From assembly GCA_022866645.1 (NCBI GenBank), contig JALHUQ010000103.1, forward strand, positions 1 to 9,817: a stretch of 9,817 bases of DNA, written 5' to 3'. The position numbers and the translations under genes are program-made. This DNA is from Woeseiaceae bacterium (GTDB lineage Bacteria; Pseudomonadota; Gammaproteobacteria; Steroidobacterales; Woeseiaceae). The notes under the pieces were generated by a model that saw nothing but the letters and a program-made list of their open reading frames with translations, searched no databases and was not told the origin of the DNA. This document shows positions 1 through 7,515 of this stretch, one piece after another; position 1 is the first letter of the stretch; each line of letters opens with the position of its first letter.

Positions 1-4
1 CGCC

Positions 5-946
5 CTAGCGCAAGATTGGAAGATGGATCTCCGCGAGCATGCAGCGAACGCTTCCGCCGGCTGAATCTTCGATAGTGTTGATCGCCGCATGCACAACTCT
101 GCCGTTGGAGTGCAAAACCTCACGTTGATTTGCGTCCAACGACTCCCAGGCTCGAGTCGACATAGCAACGACCCGTTCGCCGTCACTATTCCGAAGTTCC
201 AGCATATTTCCCGCAAACGCATCGAGCTGATCGTAACCAAGACTCACAACCTCATGGCCAGTGTCACGCAGGCTGGCCAGCACCGCGACTCGCTGATTGT
301 CATGCGCAATCGCTTCCGCGCAGATCACTGCAAGCGCCTCACCCACGTTCATGAGGACATTGGTGTGATAGATAGGAATGCCGTCGCGATCAACCGCGTC
401 GAAGGAAACCACGTCGTAGTCCATACGTTGTGCAAAATCTCCGAGTGGCCCGAGTTGCGTGCGCGACGAGAGACACGCATACGCAATCCGGTTGCTGCGA
501 TCAAGAACCATACTTCCGGTGCCCTCGAGATAGTGCCCGGCGTTCTCGTGCTCGCTGAGATCCACGATATCTCTTACCTGAAAATTATACTCGTTAGACA
601 GACTTTCGATGATGTCGGCGCGGCGCTCTGTTCTCCGATTGATCGCTTCCATCGGGTACAGAACGATTCGACCGTCGCTGTGAAAACTCACCCAGTTGTT
701 CGGAAAAATCGAATCCGGCGTATGCGGCTCTGGTGTGTCCTCAATCACGACCACGTTAATGCGCGCTAGTCGCAGCGCGTCAACCAGTCCATCAAACTCG
801 CGAACAGCCGCTAGCTGTTGTTCGGAAGGGGTCGCAGTAGTGCGTCCCTGGAAGAGATTTGATGCGGCGGTCAACGGGTTGCTTTCAAACCGAGCCGGCC
901 GAATCATCAGGACGGCGGAGGCAAGTTGTGATTCTGGCGCGGACAT
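5..946 (-). CDS. ctlX: CtlX-like citrulline/amidino hydrolase (amidinotransferase fold)
   Basis: This 313-residue protein belongs to the guanidino-group-modifying superfamily (arginine deiminase, DDAH, amidinotransferase). The closest type I recognise is the citrulline utilization hydrolase CtlX, a cytosolic enzyme that hydrolyses the ureido group of citrulline to give ornithine, CO2 and ammonia. Visible motifs in order are IFPNNWVSFH (residues 80-89), the EGTGSM stretch (141-146) that carries the catalytic acid, YHTNVLM (193-199) with the catalytic His194, and GGSVRCMLAEIH near the C-terminus with nucleophile Cys302. The protein is full length and all catalytic positions are present. The ATG at 946 gives the expected N-terminus, with LMIRPARF near residue 13. 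It diverges from the membrane-protein gene by only 10 bp, and a perfect TATAAT lies 5 nt before the ATG. Specificity (citrulline, dimethylarginine or another ureido/guanidino compound) is inferred from overall pattern and is less certain than the fold. Confidence 0.88.
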   Translation of the reverse strand: MSAPESQLASAVLMIRPARFESNPLTAASNLFQGRTTATPSEQQLAAVREFDGLVDALRLARINVVVIEDTPEPHTPDSIFPNNWVSFHSDGRIVLYPMEAINRRTERRADIIESLSNEYNFQVRDIVDLSEHENAGHYLEGTGSMVLDRSNRIAYACLSSRTQLGPLGDFAQRMDYDVVSFDAVDRDGIPIYHTNVLMNVGEALAVICAEAIAHDNQRVAVLASLRDTGHEVVSLGYDQLDAFAGNMLELRNSDGERVVAMSTRAWESLDANQREVLHSNGRVVHAAINTIEDSAGGSVRCMLAEIHLPILR

Positions 947-951
947 CGTGC

Positions 952-957
952 ATTATA
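952..957 (-). promoter_or_regulatory. Candidate -10 box (TATAAT) for ctlX
   Basis: On the minus strand a perfect TATAAT hexamer ends 5 nt before the ctlX ATG at 946. With normal spacing the transcript would begin at or within 1-2 nt of the start codon, so the mRNA would be leaderless or nearly so. No good TTGACA-like -35 is present at 16-18 bp; TTGCGA at 977-982 would need a 19-bp spacer. No Shine-Dalgarno sequence precedes the ATG. The hexamer could be a chance match, since it overlaps the start region of the divergent gene. Confidence 0.35.
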
Positions 958-1430
958 TGGCCGTGATGCAACGATTTCGCAATGCTCTATTGAACCCGGC
1001 CTGGGTCTGCTTCCTCTGGGTCGGCATGACGATCGGCATATCTATGATCGCCACGCCGGTTCGATTTACAGCGCAAACCATTACGCGCCCGATAGCACTG
1101 GATGTTGGTCGCGTCGTTTTCGCCGCCCTGAACAAAGCTGAGCTGGCCGCGCTGGTTTTGCTGCTCATTGTCGTCCGAGCGTCTGGACAAGCGGCGAAAT
1201 ACTGGGCGTATTGCGGAGTTCTCGCGCTAATCATAATCGCGCAATCGGTGTGGCTGACTCCGGAATTGGCCGAACGCACACAGATGATCATCAACGGTGT
1301 TGAACCGCCCAAATCCTATGCGCACGCAATCTATTCGTCGCTTGAATTGATCAAAATAGGTTTGTTGTTCTTCGTGGGCTTCTCTTCCCTGGAGAGCCGA
1401 GGATCAGGCAGCCGCGCTGGGTCGGCTTGA
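957..1430 (+). CDS. Small four-helix inner-membrane protein, DUF4149-like
   Basis: This 157-residue protein is almost entirely hydrophobic helices, at roughly residues 15-33, 62-74, 84-101 and 128-143, so it should be an inner-membrane protein. The stretch ATPVRFTA followed by LDVGRVVFAALNKAE recalls small DUF4149/TMEM205-like membrane proteins, in which a first helix ending in xPxxF is followed by an AGxxxG/GRxxF segment. That is a resemblance only. I chose ATG 957 (MAVMQRF); ATG 966 (MQRF) is equally possible, and neither has a clear ribosome-binding site. The open frame continues upstream to 696, but that part lies opposite ctlX and does not look like protein. The polar tail (SSLESRGSGSRAGSA) is encoded by DNA that also encodes the C-terminus of the convergent GST gene, a 27-bp overlap. 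No function can be assigned. Confidence 0.7.
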   Translation: MAVMQRFRNALLNPAWVCFLWVGMTIGISMIATPVRFTAQTITRPIALDVGRVVFAALNKAELAALVLLLIVVRASGQAAKYWAYCGVLALIIIAQSVWLTPELAERTQMIINGVEPPKSYAHAIYSSLELIKIGLLFFVGFSSLESRGSGSRAGSA

Positions 1431-2033
1431 AACTGCCTCGTACCAACGTCGGGCATTGACGACGTCATCCGGCAACGACATTTTGATTCGGGCAGCGAAG
1501 TCCACAGCAACCATTGCGGAAATGTCGGCGATTGAGTATCTGTCCCCGGCGACGAATTCGTTATTTTCCAACTGTCCGTCCAATTTATGGAAAAACTGTT
1601 CGACCCGGTCTCGCCCGCGTTCTGCAAGTTCAGGAATTTGCGGGTACGAAACGGGGCCGGTTGTCGCACGGTTCTTTAGCCCCTTGGCGGAATTTCGAAA
1701 GGCGTCGGCGACAGCCATCAGACCTTGTTGTTCGACTTTGCCATTCCACATCAGGATCTGGGCACGCTCTTTGTCGCTGGCACCGAGCAATGCCGGCTCC
1801 GGATGTTGTGCCTCCAGGTAGTAGCAAATCGCCAGAATTTCGCTGAGGTAACTGCCGTCGTCCAGTTCGAGTGCTGGCACCACGCAGTCCGGGTTAATAG
1901 CCTTGTACGCATCGCTGAATTGCTCACCGTTAGCCAGATCGATTTGTACCGTCTCACAAACGATGCCTTTCTCGGCCATGAATATTCGAACTCGTCTGGG
2001 GCTAGGCGCGGTTTTGCAATCATAAAACTTCAA
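1404..2033 (-). CDS. Glutathione S-transferase family protein
   Basis: This is a cytosolic GST-fold protein of about 209 residues. The N-terminal thioredoxin-like domain contains KFYDCKTAPSPRRVRIF, with the glutathione-contacting Ser about ten residues in, then NPDCVVPALEL with the cis-Pro, then YLSEILAICYYLE. The helical C-terminal domain ends with the N-capping box in DRYSIADIS and a short Ala tail. The usual Glu-Ser pair that binds the gamma-glutamyl group is Glu-Ile here. I prefer the TTG start at 2033: it follows the stop codon of the upstream yfcG-like gene by one base, and AAGGA lies 8 nt before it. This start also puts the first beta strand at the N-terminus, as in homologues. ATG codons at 2060 and 2087 are in frame alternatives that would overlap the upstream gene. 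It is probably co-transcribed with the upstream GST. The substrate is unknown; detoxification or conjugate breakdown is the family expectation. Confidence 0.85.
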   Translation of the reverse strand: MKFYDCKTAPSPRRVRIFMAEKGIVCETVQIDLANGEQFSDAYKAINPDCVVPALELDDGSYLSEILAICYYLEAQHPEPALLGASDKERAQILMWNGKVEQQGLMAVADAFRNSAKGLKNRATTGPVSYPQIPELAERGRDRVEQFFHKLDGQLENNEFVAGDRYSIADISAMVAVDFAARIKMSLPDDVVNARRWYEAVSSRPSAAA

Positions 2034-2034
2034 A

Positions 2035-2739
2035 TCACTGATCCTTGGCGTTTGCAGCATCAAACACGGTCTTTGAGTTCTGACCAAACATCACTGACCG
2101 TGCTGCATCACTCTGCCTTTCGTCTCGTTTCCAGTCATTACCAAGATTAACGCCTTTGCGAACTGCCGGTCGCAGCTTTATCGCGTCAAACCAACGCCGA
2201 AGATTCTTGAATCCGTCGAGACTATTGCCCAAGCGCTTGTACGGCAATACCCATGGGAAACTGGCGATGTCAGCAATCGAGTAATCGCCCGCCAGGAATT
2301 CCCGGTCGCGCAATCGCACATCCATAACGGCGAGCAAACGATCATATTCATCGAAGTATCGCTTGTGCGCGTAAGGCACATTTTCGCGCGTGTAATTGAC
2401 AAAATGGCTGAGTTGTCCCGCCATGGGCCCCAGTCCCCCAGCCTGCCAAAACAACCACTGCAGCACTTCGAATCGCGCGGCCTGAGTCTTCGGCAGCAAC
2501 ATGCCCGCTTTTTCGGCAAGGTAGATGAGAATAGCGCCACCTTCGAACACGGATACTGCGTTGTCGTGATCGATAATCGCAGGAATGCGATTGTTGGGGG
2601 CGATTTTTAGAAACTCGGGCGCGAATTGATCGCCGTCGCCAATACTAACGGGAATAGCATTGTAAGGCAGACCACACTCTTCGAGCATGATCGAAATTTT
2701 GTGGCCATTCGGTGTCGGCCAGTAGTAAAGATCAATCAT
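2035..2739 (-). CDS. yfcG: YfcG-type glutathione S-transferase / disulfide-bond oxidoreductase
   Basis: This 234-residue protein closely resembles E. coli YfcG, a Nu-class GST that binds two glutathione molecules and reduces small disulfides in the cytosol. The start matches YfcG: MIDLYYWPTPNGHK contains Thr9 and Asn11, the residues that replace the usual Tyr/Ser/Cys in this class. NNRIPAIID (49-57) carries the cis-Pro53. LQWLFWQAGGLGPM (93-106) is a family hallmark, and DYSIADIASFPWV (152-164) is the C-terminal capping box. One oddity is that the glutathione-binding Glu-Ser pair in the FESGAI motif reads FEGGAI (Glu66-Gly67), so the Ser is lost. The C-terminus is about 20-25 residues longer than in YfcG and polar. 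I rejected upstream ATGs at 2763 and 2847 because the family begins at MIDLYY. It diverges from the hydrolase gene by 50 bp and is followed immediately by the second GST. Confidence 0.9.
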   Translation of the reverse strand: MIDLYYWPTPNGHKISIMLEECGLPYNAIPVSIGDGDQFAPEFLKIAPNNRIPAIIDHDNAVSVFEGGAILIYLAEKAGMLLPKTQAARFEVLQWLFWQAGGLGPMAGQLSHFVNYTRENVPYAHKRYFDEYDRLLAVMDVRLRDREFLAGDYSIADIASFPWVLPYKRLGNSLDGFKNLRRWFDAIKLRPAVRKGVNLGNDWKRDERQSDAARSVMFGQNSKTVFDAANAKDQ

Positions 2740-2746
2740 GTCTTGC

Positions 2747-2752
2747 AGTATA
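2747..2752 (-). promoter_or_regulatory. Candidate -10 box (TATACT) for the GST pair
   Basis: On the minus strand TATACT lies 7 nt before the chosen ATG at 2739. It matches the sigma-70 -10 consensus at five of six positions. The predicted transcript start would fall at about the start codon, giving a leaderless or nearly leaderless mRNA, as seems possible for ctlX. I see no convincing -35 at 16-18 bp. The element sits within the 50-bp divergent gap, which must also hold signals for the plus-strand operon. Confidence 0.3.
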
Positions 2753-2789
2753 AGGTGATCCATCACATCAGGATACCGGCACGGCTCAT

Positions 2790-3725
2790 ATGCAAACTGA
2801 ACCATTTGAACTACCAAGCTCCAATCAACATACGATCCGTGGCACACATTGGCGACCCGAAGGGCCGGTTTGTGGTGTTATCCAGATTTTTCACGGGCTG
2901 GGTGAACACCATGCCCGTTACTCGCGGTTCGCCGCCCTCGCGAACGCGCGAGGACTCTCCGTCATTGCGCATGATCATCGCGGTCATGGCGCCTTCGCCG
3001 AAGAACTCGGACATTTTTCGGATGACGGTGGATGGCAGCTATTGATCGACGACGGACTGCGGGTCAACGATATGATCGGCGACGAGTACGCGGGGCTTCC
3101 AGTCGTGTTGCTTGGTCACAGCATGGGCTCCTACCTTGCACAGAGTTTTTCGCTGGCCCACGAATACCGGCTGACAGCACTCATATTGTCTGGGTCGACA
3201 TGGCCGAGAAAGGCGCAGGTAATGCCCGGCCTGCTGCTTGCCCGCATCGAAGCCTGGCGCATCGGAATTCGTGGCAAGAGCGCTTTGCTCGACAAGCTGG
3301 GGTTTGGCAACTTCAATAAATCGTTTGTCCCATCCCGAACCGATTTCGACTGGTTATCGCGCGACGAGGCGGAGGTCGACGCGTACATTGCCGATCCGCT
3401 TTGCGGCGGCCCCTACACCTGTGGCCTTTGGCTCGACCTTTTGAGCGGATTGAGATCGATCGCCTCGGAGACGGCCTTGCGCCGAATACGAGCTGAACTC
3501 CCGATCATGTTGACGGGTGGCGCTGATGATCCCGTTGGCGGCGAACGCGGCATTACCGAACTCGCGATGCACTACGCGAAATCCGGGCACAACCACCTCA
3601 CGGTCAAGATATATCCGCAAGGGCGCCACGAAATGTTCAACGAATCCAATCGCAATGAATTTTCTGCCGATGTTCTGGACTGGCTCGAGAATCAGCTACT
3701 CTTGGCGTCACCTAACGCGCGATAA
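2790..3725 (+). CDS. Alpha/beta hydrolase, monoacylglycerol lipase / lysophospholipase type
   Basis: This 311-residue serine hydrolase belongs to the alpha/beta fold group often named Hydrolase_4 or serine aminopeptidase S33. The oxyanion segment HGLGEHHARY (35-44) is typical of monoacylglycerol lipases and PldB-like lysophospholipases. HDHRGHG (61-67) follows, then the nucleophile elbow GHSMG with Ser111, the acid in GGADDPVGG (probably Asp247), and the final GRHEMFNE with His280. The triad is complete and the length is normal. No signal peptide is visible, so it is probably cytosolic. It is the first gene of a plus-strand set: the aminotransferase start follows its stop by 10 bp. Members hydrolyse ester bonds in lipids or small esters. 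In this context it could release an amino-alcohol head group or a hydroxylated metabolite for the downstream enzymes, but that is inference from neighbourhood. No strong Shine-Dalgarno sequence precedes ATG 2790. Confidence 0.88.
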   Translation: MQTEPFELPSSNQHTIRGTHWRPEGPVCGVIQIFHGLGEHHARYSRFAALANARGLSVIAHDHRGHGAFAEELGHFSDDGGWQLLIDDGLRVNDMIGDEYAGLPVVLLGHSMGSYLAQSFSLAHEYRLTALILSGSTWPRKAQVMPGLLLARIEAWRIGIRGKSALLDKLGFGNFNKSFVPSRTDFDWLSRDEAEVDAYIADPLCGGPYTCGLWLDLLSGLRSIASETALRRIRAELPIMLTGGADDPVGGERGITELAMHYAKSGHNHLTVKIYPQGRHEMFNESNRNEFSADVLDWLENQLLLASPNAR

Positions 3726-3735
3726 TAGAACAGCA

Positions 3736-5142
3736 ATGTCCAATAGAACATCAACGCTCAAGTCCGAAAGCAAGATCTGGGAACTCGATCGCCGCCATCA
3801 ATTGCACCCTTACCAGCACTTCGCGAGCTTCGATAAGGCCGGCTCGATGGTGATGAAGTCGGGGCAGGGTTGTTACCTTACGGACGAGTATGGCAAGCGC
3901 TATTTCGATGCTGTCGGCGGCATGTGGTGCACCAATATCGGTCTGGGCCGGGAAGAAATGGCTGATGCTATCGCACAGCAGGTTCGAGATCTGGCGTACG
4001 CAAATCCGTTCGTCGACATGACCAATGAACCGGCATCAAGGCTCGCCGCGAAGCTCGCCGAACTCGCACCAGGCGATCTTAATCACGTAATGTTTACCTG
4101 TAGCGGCTCCACAGCGAACGACCTCGCCTACCGTGTAATTCGCATGTATCAACACGCTCGCGGGACGCCGAAGAAGCATCACATATTGTCCAGAATCGAC
4201 TCCTATCATGGTGCGACTTTCCTGGCCGCATCGATTGGTTGCAAACCCGATGACCGAATTTCGGAGTTCGATTTCATTACGGACTGGGTGCACCATCTGT
4301 CGAGCCCAAACCGATATCGCGCACCCGACCTTAATACGACTGACGAGGATTTCTGCGATTACCTCATCGAGGAAATGGAACAGAAAATTCTGGATGTTGG
4401 CCCTGAGAATATTGCTGCCTTTTACGCCGAACCGATTTTGGGCGTGGGCGGTGTGATCGTTCCGCCGGCCGACTACAACAGACGGACCTGGGACCTTTGC
4501 CAGAGATACGACATTCTTTACGTTGCCGATGAAGTCGTTACAGCGTTTGGGCGCCTCGGTTGCTGGTTTGTTTCAAAGGACCGGTTCGATGTGCAGCCGG
4601 ACATTATTACTTGCGCCAAGGGTCTTTCATCCGGGTACTTACCGCTGGGCGCGGCGATAATTTCAGACAGAATTTACGAGGTCATGGCGAACGATGACGA
4701 TCGCTTTTTCGCGGCCGGACTAACGTATTCGGGGCATCCGGTATCGTGCGCCGCAGCTCTAAAGAATATCGAAATTATGGAGCGCGAGAATCTGTTCGAC
4801 AACGTGAACGAGGTCGGACCGTATTTCGAAAAACAATTACGGACGCTGCTCGACCTGCCGATTGTCGGCGATATTCGTGGCGAAAAGTTCATGATGTGCG
4901 TCGTTAACGTTCAAAACAAAGCAAGCAGAGAGTTTTTTCCTGCGGAGGTCAATATTGGTAAGCGAATTTCAGACCATGCTGAAAGTCTCGGCTTGCTCGT
5001 CCGGCCAATTGGCGATCTCAACATCATGTCACCACCACTGACAATGTCGAGGGAAGACGTGGACTTCATAGTAACAACTTTGCGTACCGCGATAGAGATG
5101 ACAATGATTGGTCTCCGGTCCGAAGGCCTTTGGCGAGACTAG
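3736..5142 (+). CDS. Class III PLP-dependent aminotransferase (omega-amino acid/diamine type)
   Basis: This 468-residue enzyme is a fold-type I, class III aminotransferase. The expected features run in order: HPYQHF near residue 24, GGMWCTNIGLG (61-71), the cofactor-phosphate stretch CSGSTAND (122-129), SYHGAT (156-161), YAEPILGVGG (230-239), ADEVVTAFGR with the pyridine-nitrogen Asp265 (264-273), and CAKGLSSGYLPLGA with the PLP-binding Lys295. Overall it resembles omega-amino acid:pyruvate, taurine:pyruvate and putrescine/polyamine transaminases, which move a terminal amino group to pyruvate or 2-oxoglutarate. The usual Glu of the SGSEAN motif is Thr here, a change I associate with one subclade of these enzymes. 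I chose ATG 3736; the frame is open upstream to 3517, but that part overlaps the hydrolase in another frame. The stop is directly abutted by the kinase/phospho-lyase start, so the two are almost certainly co-expressed. The amino donor is not identifiable from sequence. Confidence 0.92.
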   Translation: MSNRTSTLKSESKIWELDRRHQLHPYQHFASFDKAGSMVMKSGQGCYLTDEYGKRYFDAVGGMWCTNIGLGREEMADAIAQQVRDLAYANPFVDMTNEPASRLAAKLAELAPGDLNHVMFTCSGSTANDLAYRVIRMYQHARGTPKKHHILSRIDSYHGATFLAASIGCKPDDRISEFDFITDWVHHLSSPNRYRAPDLNTTDEDFCDYLIEEMEQKILDVGPENIAAFYAEPILGVGGVIVPPADYNRRTWDLCQRYDILYVADEVVTAFGRLGCWFVSKDRFDVQPDIITCAKGLSSGYLPLGAAIISDRIYEVMANDDDRFFAAGLTYSGHPVSCAAALKNIEIMERENLFDNVNEVGPYFEKQLRTLLDLPIVGDIRGEKFMMCVVNVQNKASREFFPAEVNIGKRISDHAESLGLLVRPIGDLNIMSPPLTMSREDVDFIVTTLRTAIEMTMIGLRSEGLWRD

Positions 5143-7515
5143 ATGCCAGCCGAAGACGAAATCCGGTTTCTGGTTTGTAAGCGTCCCAAGCTCGACCTCG
5201 ACGACGTTCGAGCTGTGGTCACTGAGCACTACGGTATCGAGGGTGAGTATCGCTCGCTACACGGCGAGCGCGATCAAAATTTCAGCATTTCTGTCGCGGG
5301 AGAAGATCGCTTTGTATTCAAGATTTCGAATTCGATAGAAACCCCGGAGGCGATCGATTTTCAACTGTCGGCGCTCGACCATATTGCATCGCATAATTCT
5401 GAGTTGCCCGTTCCTCGACCTGTTCCGAATAAACGAGGATCGAAGTTTTTTGGAGCTACCTTCGACAACGGGGAGCAGCACTTCGTTCGGATGCTGCAAT
5501 TTATAAAGGGAATTCCAATGTCCGAGTTGGAGAGCCCAAGCACTGCTGCGACGAGACGCGATAGGGGCACATTGCTTGCCAACGTCGATCTTGCGCTGCG
5601 CGGCTTTTTCCACCCCGCCGCCGAACAGGACCATCCGTGGAATCTTGCAGCCGGCTCACGCCTGCTCCCTTTTACCCACCACATTGGCGATGTTGCGGGA
5701 CGACACTTAGTCGAAGCCGTTCTTTCGAATGCCAAGTCATGCGTCGAACCCGCCCTTTTAAAGTTGCGGCGTCAGGTCATTCACCAGGATGGCCACAGTG
5801 GTAATATTCTGGTCGATCGAGAAGATCCGACACGAATAGCAGGTCTGATTGATTTTGGTGACATGCTCTACGGCACACTGGCCGCCGAGGTCGCAATTGC
5901 CAGCATTAACGCCCTGCCATCACCGCAAGCGTCGCTGGATGCAATTTGCGATGTCACCGCTGGATTCGACGGGACTCTGGCGTTAACCGAGGACGAGATC
6001 GACCTGGTCTTCGATCTAATGTGTATTCGACACGCCATGATTGCGACGGTTGTTTCAACCCGTATCGTCTGTGGCCGCAGCGAGCCCAAGCTTTCCGCGG
6101 CCGTGACCCACCACATCGAACGACTGGCCGACCTGAACAACCTGGGCCGCGCGCAGACGATAGCAGCGCTGAGAAAAGCATGTCGATTTCCGGCTCGCTG
6201 CCCAAACTCGCCTGCAGAGGCTGAGAGCGATGCTGCAGAGGCGGCACTGGTTGCTACGCGGCACGAAGTCCTTGGGCGTTACACCAAACATTTCTACGCC
6301 AAACCTCTGCATTTCGAGCGTGCCTCTGGCGTTTATCTTTTTGACATGGACGGGCGGCGTTATCTGGACTTCTATAATAACGTTGTGCAGGTCGGGCATT
6401 GCAATCCACACGTGGTGAAAGCCATATCGCGACAAGCTGCGGCGCTGAATACGAATACACGCTATCTGTATAACAGCGTGATTGAGTACGGCGCTCGTCT
6501 TACCGCCAAGTTGGCTCCGCACCTCAACAGGTGCATTTTCGTCAACTCGGGCAGCGAAGCAAATGACGTTGCATGGCAAATGGCTCGATTTGCGACCGGT
6601 AATTCCGGCGGCATGCTGATGGAGGATGCGTACCATGGAATCACCGACCCTATTCGGCTGTTTTCGCCTGGTCATCCGGACGTTCAACTACCGGGATTTC
6701 TTCAAGGTCTCGCTGTACCGGATTCTTACCGGGACCAAAGGCCCAATATTGCGACTCGGTATGCCGCTGATGCCGACCGAGCCATTGGCGAACTGAATTC
6801 CGCGGGCCACCCACTGGCGGCCTTTATAGTTGATTCGGCCTTCTGTTCAAGCGGCGTTCCGGACGTTCCCGCTGGCTATCTTCGCGGCATTGAGGAGCGC
6901 GTCCGCAAAGCGGGCGGCCTCATGATTTGCGACGAAGTACAGTCGGGCTTCGGCCGTATGGGACAGTGGTGGGGGCACGAACTACACGGCGTCAGAGCGG
7001 ATATCGTGACTATGGGCAAGCCGGCTGGAAATGGCCATCCCTTGGGCGTTGTAGTTGCGTCGAGCGAGTTACTGGACAGCTTTGTCAAACACACCGGTTT
7101 CTTCAGCACATTCGGCGGTAATCCAGTCGCCTGCGCCGCCGGCAATTCTGTTCTCGACGTCATCGAGCGCGACAACCTTATCGAGAATGCCCGGAAAGTC
7201 GGCGACTATCTTCGTGAGCAGCTTCGCGAACTGGCGACAACGCAACGCCTAATCGGAGACGTTCGTGGTCACGGCATGCTGGTCGGTCTCGAGTTAGTGA
7301 CGGATCGCGAGTCGAGAACACCAGCCACTGAAGAAACGAAAAGAATCCTTGAGTTAATGCGAGAACATCAGGTCCTTGTAGGAAAAGAAGGCCGCTTCAA
7401 CAATGTGCTCAAGCTTCGACCCCCGCTGATATTGCAGCGCAGCCACGTCGATCAATTCGTCGCGGCACTCGATGCGTCTCTCAGCGCGCTCGACCGATCT
7501 CCAAAAAAACCATAA
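5143..7515 (+). CDS. Bifunctional amino-alcohol kinase / PLP phospho-lyase fusion (APH + AGXT2L-type)
   Basis: This 790-residue protein joins two complete enzymes. Residues 1 to about 345 are an aminoglycoside-phosphotransferase-like kinase: an ATP-binding lobe with RFVFKIS, the catalytic loop HQDGHSGN (Asp216, Asn221) and the metal-binding LIDFGD (Asp237). This is the fold of hydroxylysine kinase. After a short Ala/Glu-rich linker (about 350-370), residues 375-785 form a class III PLP enzyme of the ethanolamine-phosphate / 5-phosphohydroxylysine phospho-lyase group. Its marks are YNNVVQVGHCNPHVV (411-425), LNTNTRYLY (435-443), NSGSEAND (468-475), CDEVQSGFGR with Asp597, and the clade-typical MGKPAGNGHP with Lys626. 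Known members eliminate phosphate and ammonia from an O-phospho amino alcohol to give an aldehyde. The fusion therefore suggests ATP-dependent phosphorylation followed directly by elimination. Related fusions I remember carry an M23-like domain in the middle, which is absent here. The start directly follows the upstream stop, and a terminator starts at the stop codon. The substrate (ethanolamine, hydroxylysine or other) is undetermined. Confidence 0.92.
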   Translation: MPAEDEIRFLVCKRPKLDLDDVRAVVTEHYGIEGEYRSLHGERDQNFSISVAGEDRFVFKISNSIETPEAIDFQLSALDHIASHNSELPVPRPVPNKRGSKFFGATFDNGEQHFVRMLQFIKGIPMSELESPSTAATRRDRGTLLANVDLALRGFFHPAAEQDHPWNLAAGSRLLPFTHHIGDVAGRHLVEAVLSNAKSCVEPALLKLRRQVIHQDGHSGNILVDREDPTRIAGLIDFGDMLYGTLAAEVAIASINALPSPQASLDAICDVTAGFDGTLALTEDEIDLVFDLMCIRHAMIATVVSTRIVCGRSEPKLSAAVTHHIERLADLNNLGRAQTIAALRKACRFPARCPNSPAEAESDAAEAALVATRHEVLGRYTKHFYAKPLHFERASGVYLFDMDGRRYLDFYNNVVQVGHCNPHVVKAISRQAAALNTNTRYLYNSVIEYGARLTAKLAPHLNRCIFVNSGSEANDVAWQMARFATGNSGGMLMEDAYHGITDPIRLFSPGHPDVQLPGFLQGLAVPDSYRDQRPNIATRYAADADRAIGELNSAGHPLAAFIVDSAFCSSGVPDVPAGYLRGIEERVRKAGGLMICDEVQSGFGRMGQWWGHELHGVRADIVTMGKPAGNGHPLGVVVASSELLDSFVKHTGFFSTFGGNPVACAAGNSVLDVIERDNLIENARKVGDYLREQLRELATTQRLIGDVRGHGMLVGLELVTDRESRTPATEETKRILELMREHQVLVGKEGRFNNVLKLRPPLILQRSHVDQFVAALDASLSALDRSPKKP

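Noticed and set aside
89..769. Long plus-strand open frame (226 codons)
   Set aside because: It is the antisense shadow of ctlX; the protein has no domain character, while the minus-strand frame has a full catalytic set.
696..956. N-terminal extension of the membrane protein upstream of ATG 957
   Set aside because: It lies entirely opposite the ctlX N-terminus, is Ser/Arg-rich and lacks family resemblance; the hydrophobic protein begins at 957 or 966.
6055..6687. Minus-strand open frame of 210 codons inside the fusion gene
   Set aside because: It is antisense to the well-supported kinase/phospho-lyase coding sequence and has Arg/Cys-rich, shadow-like composition.
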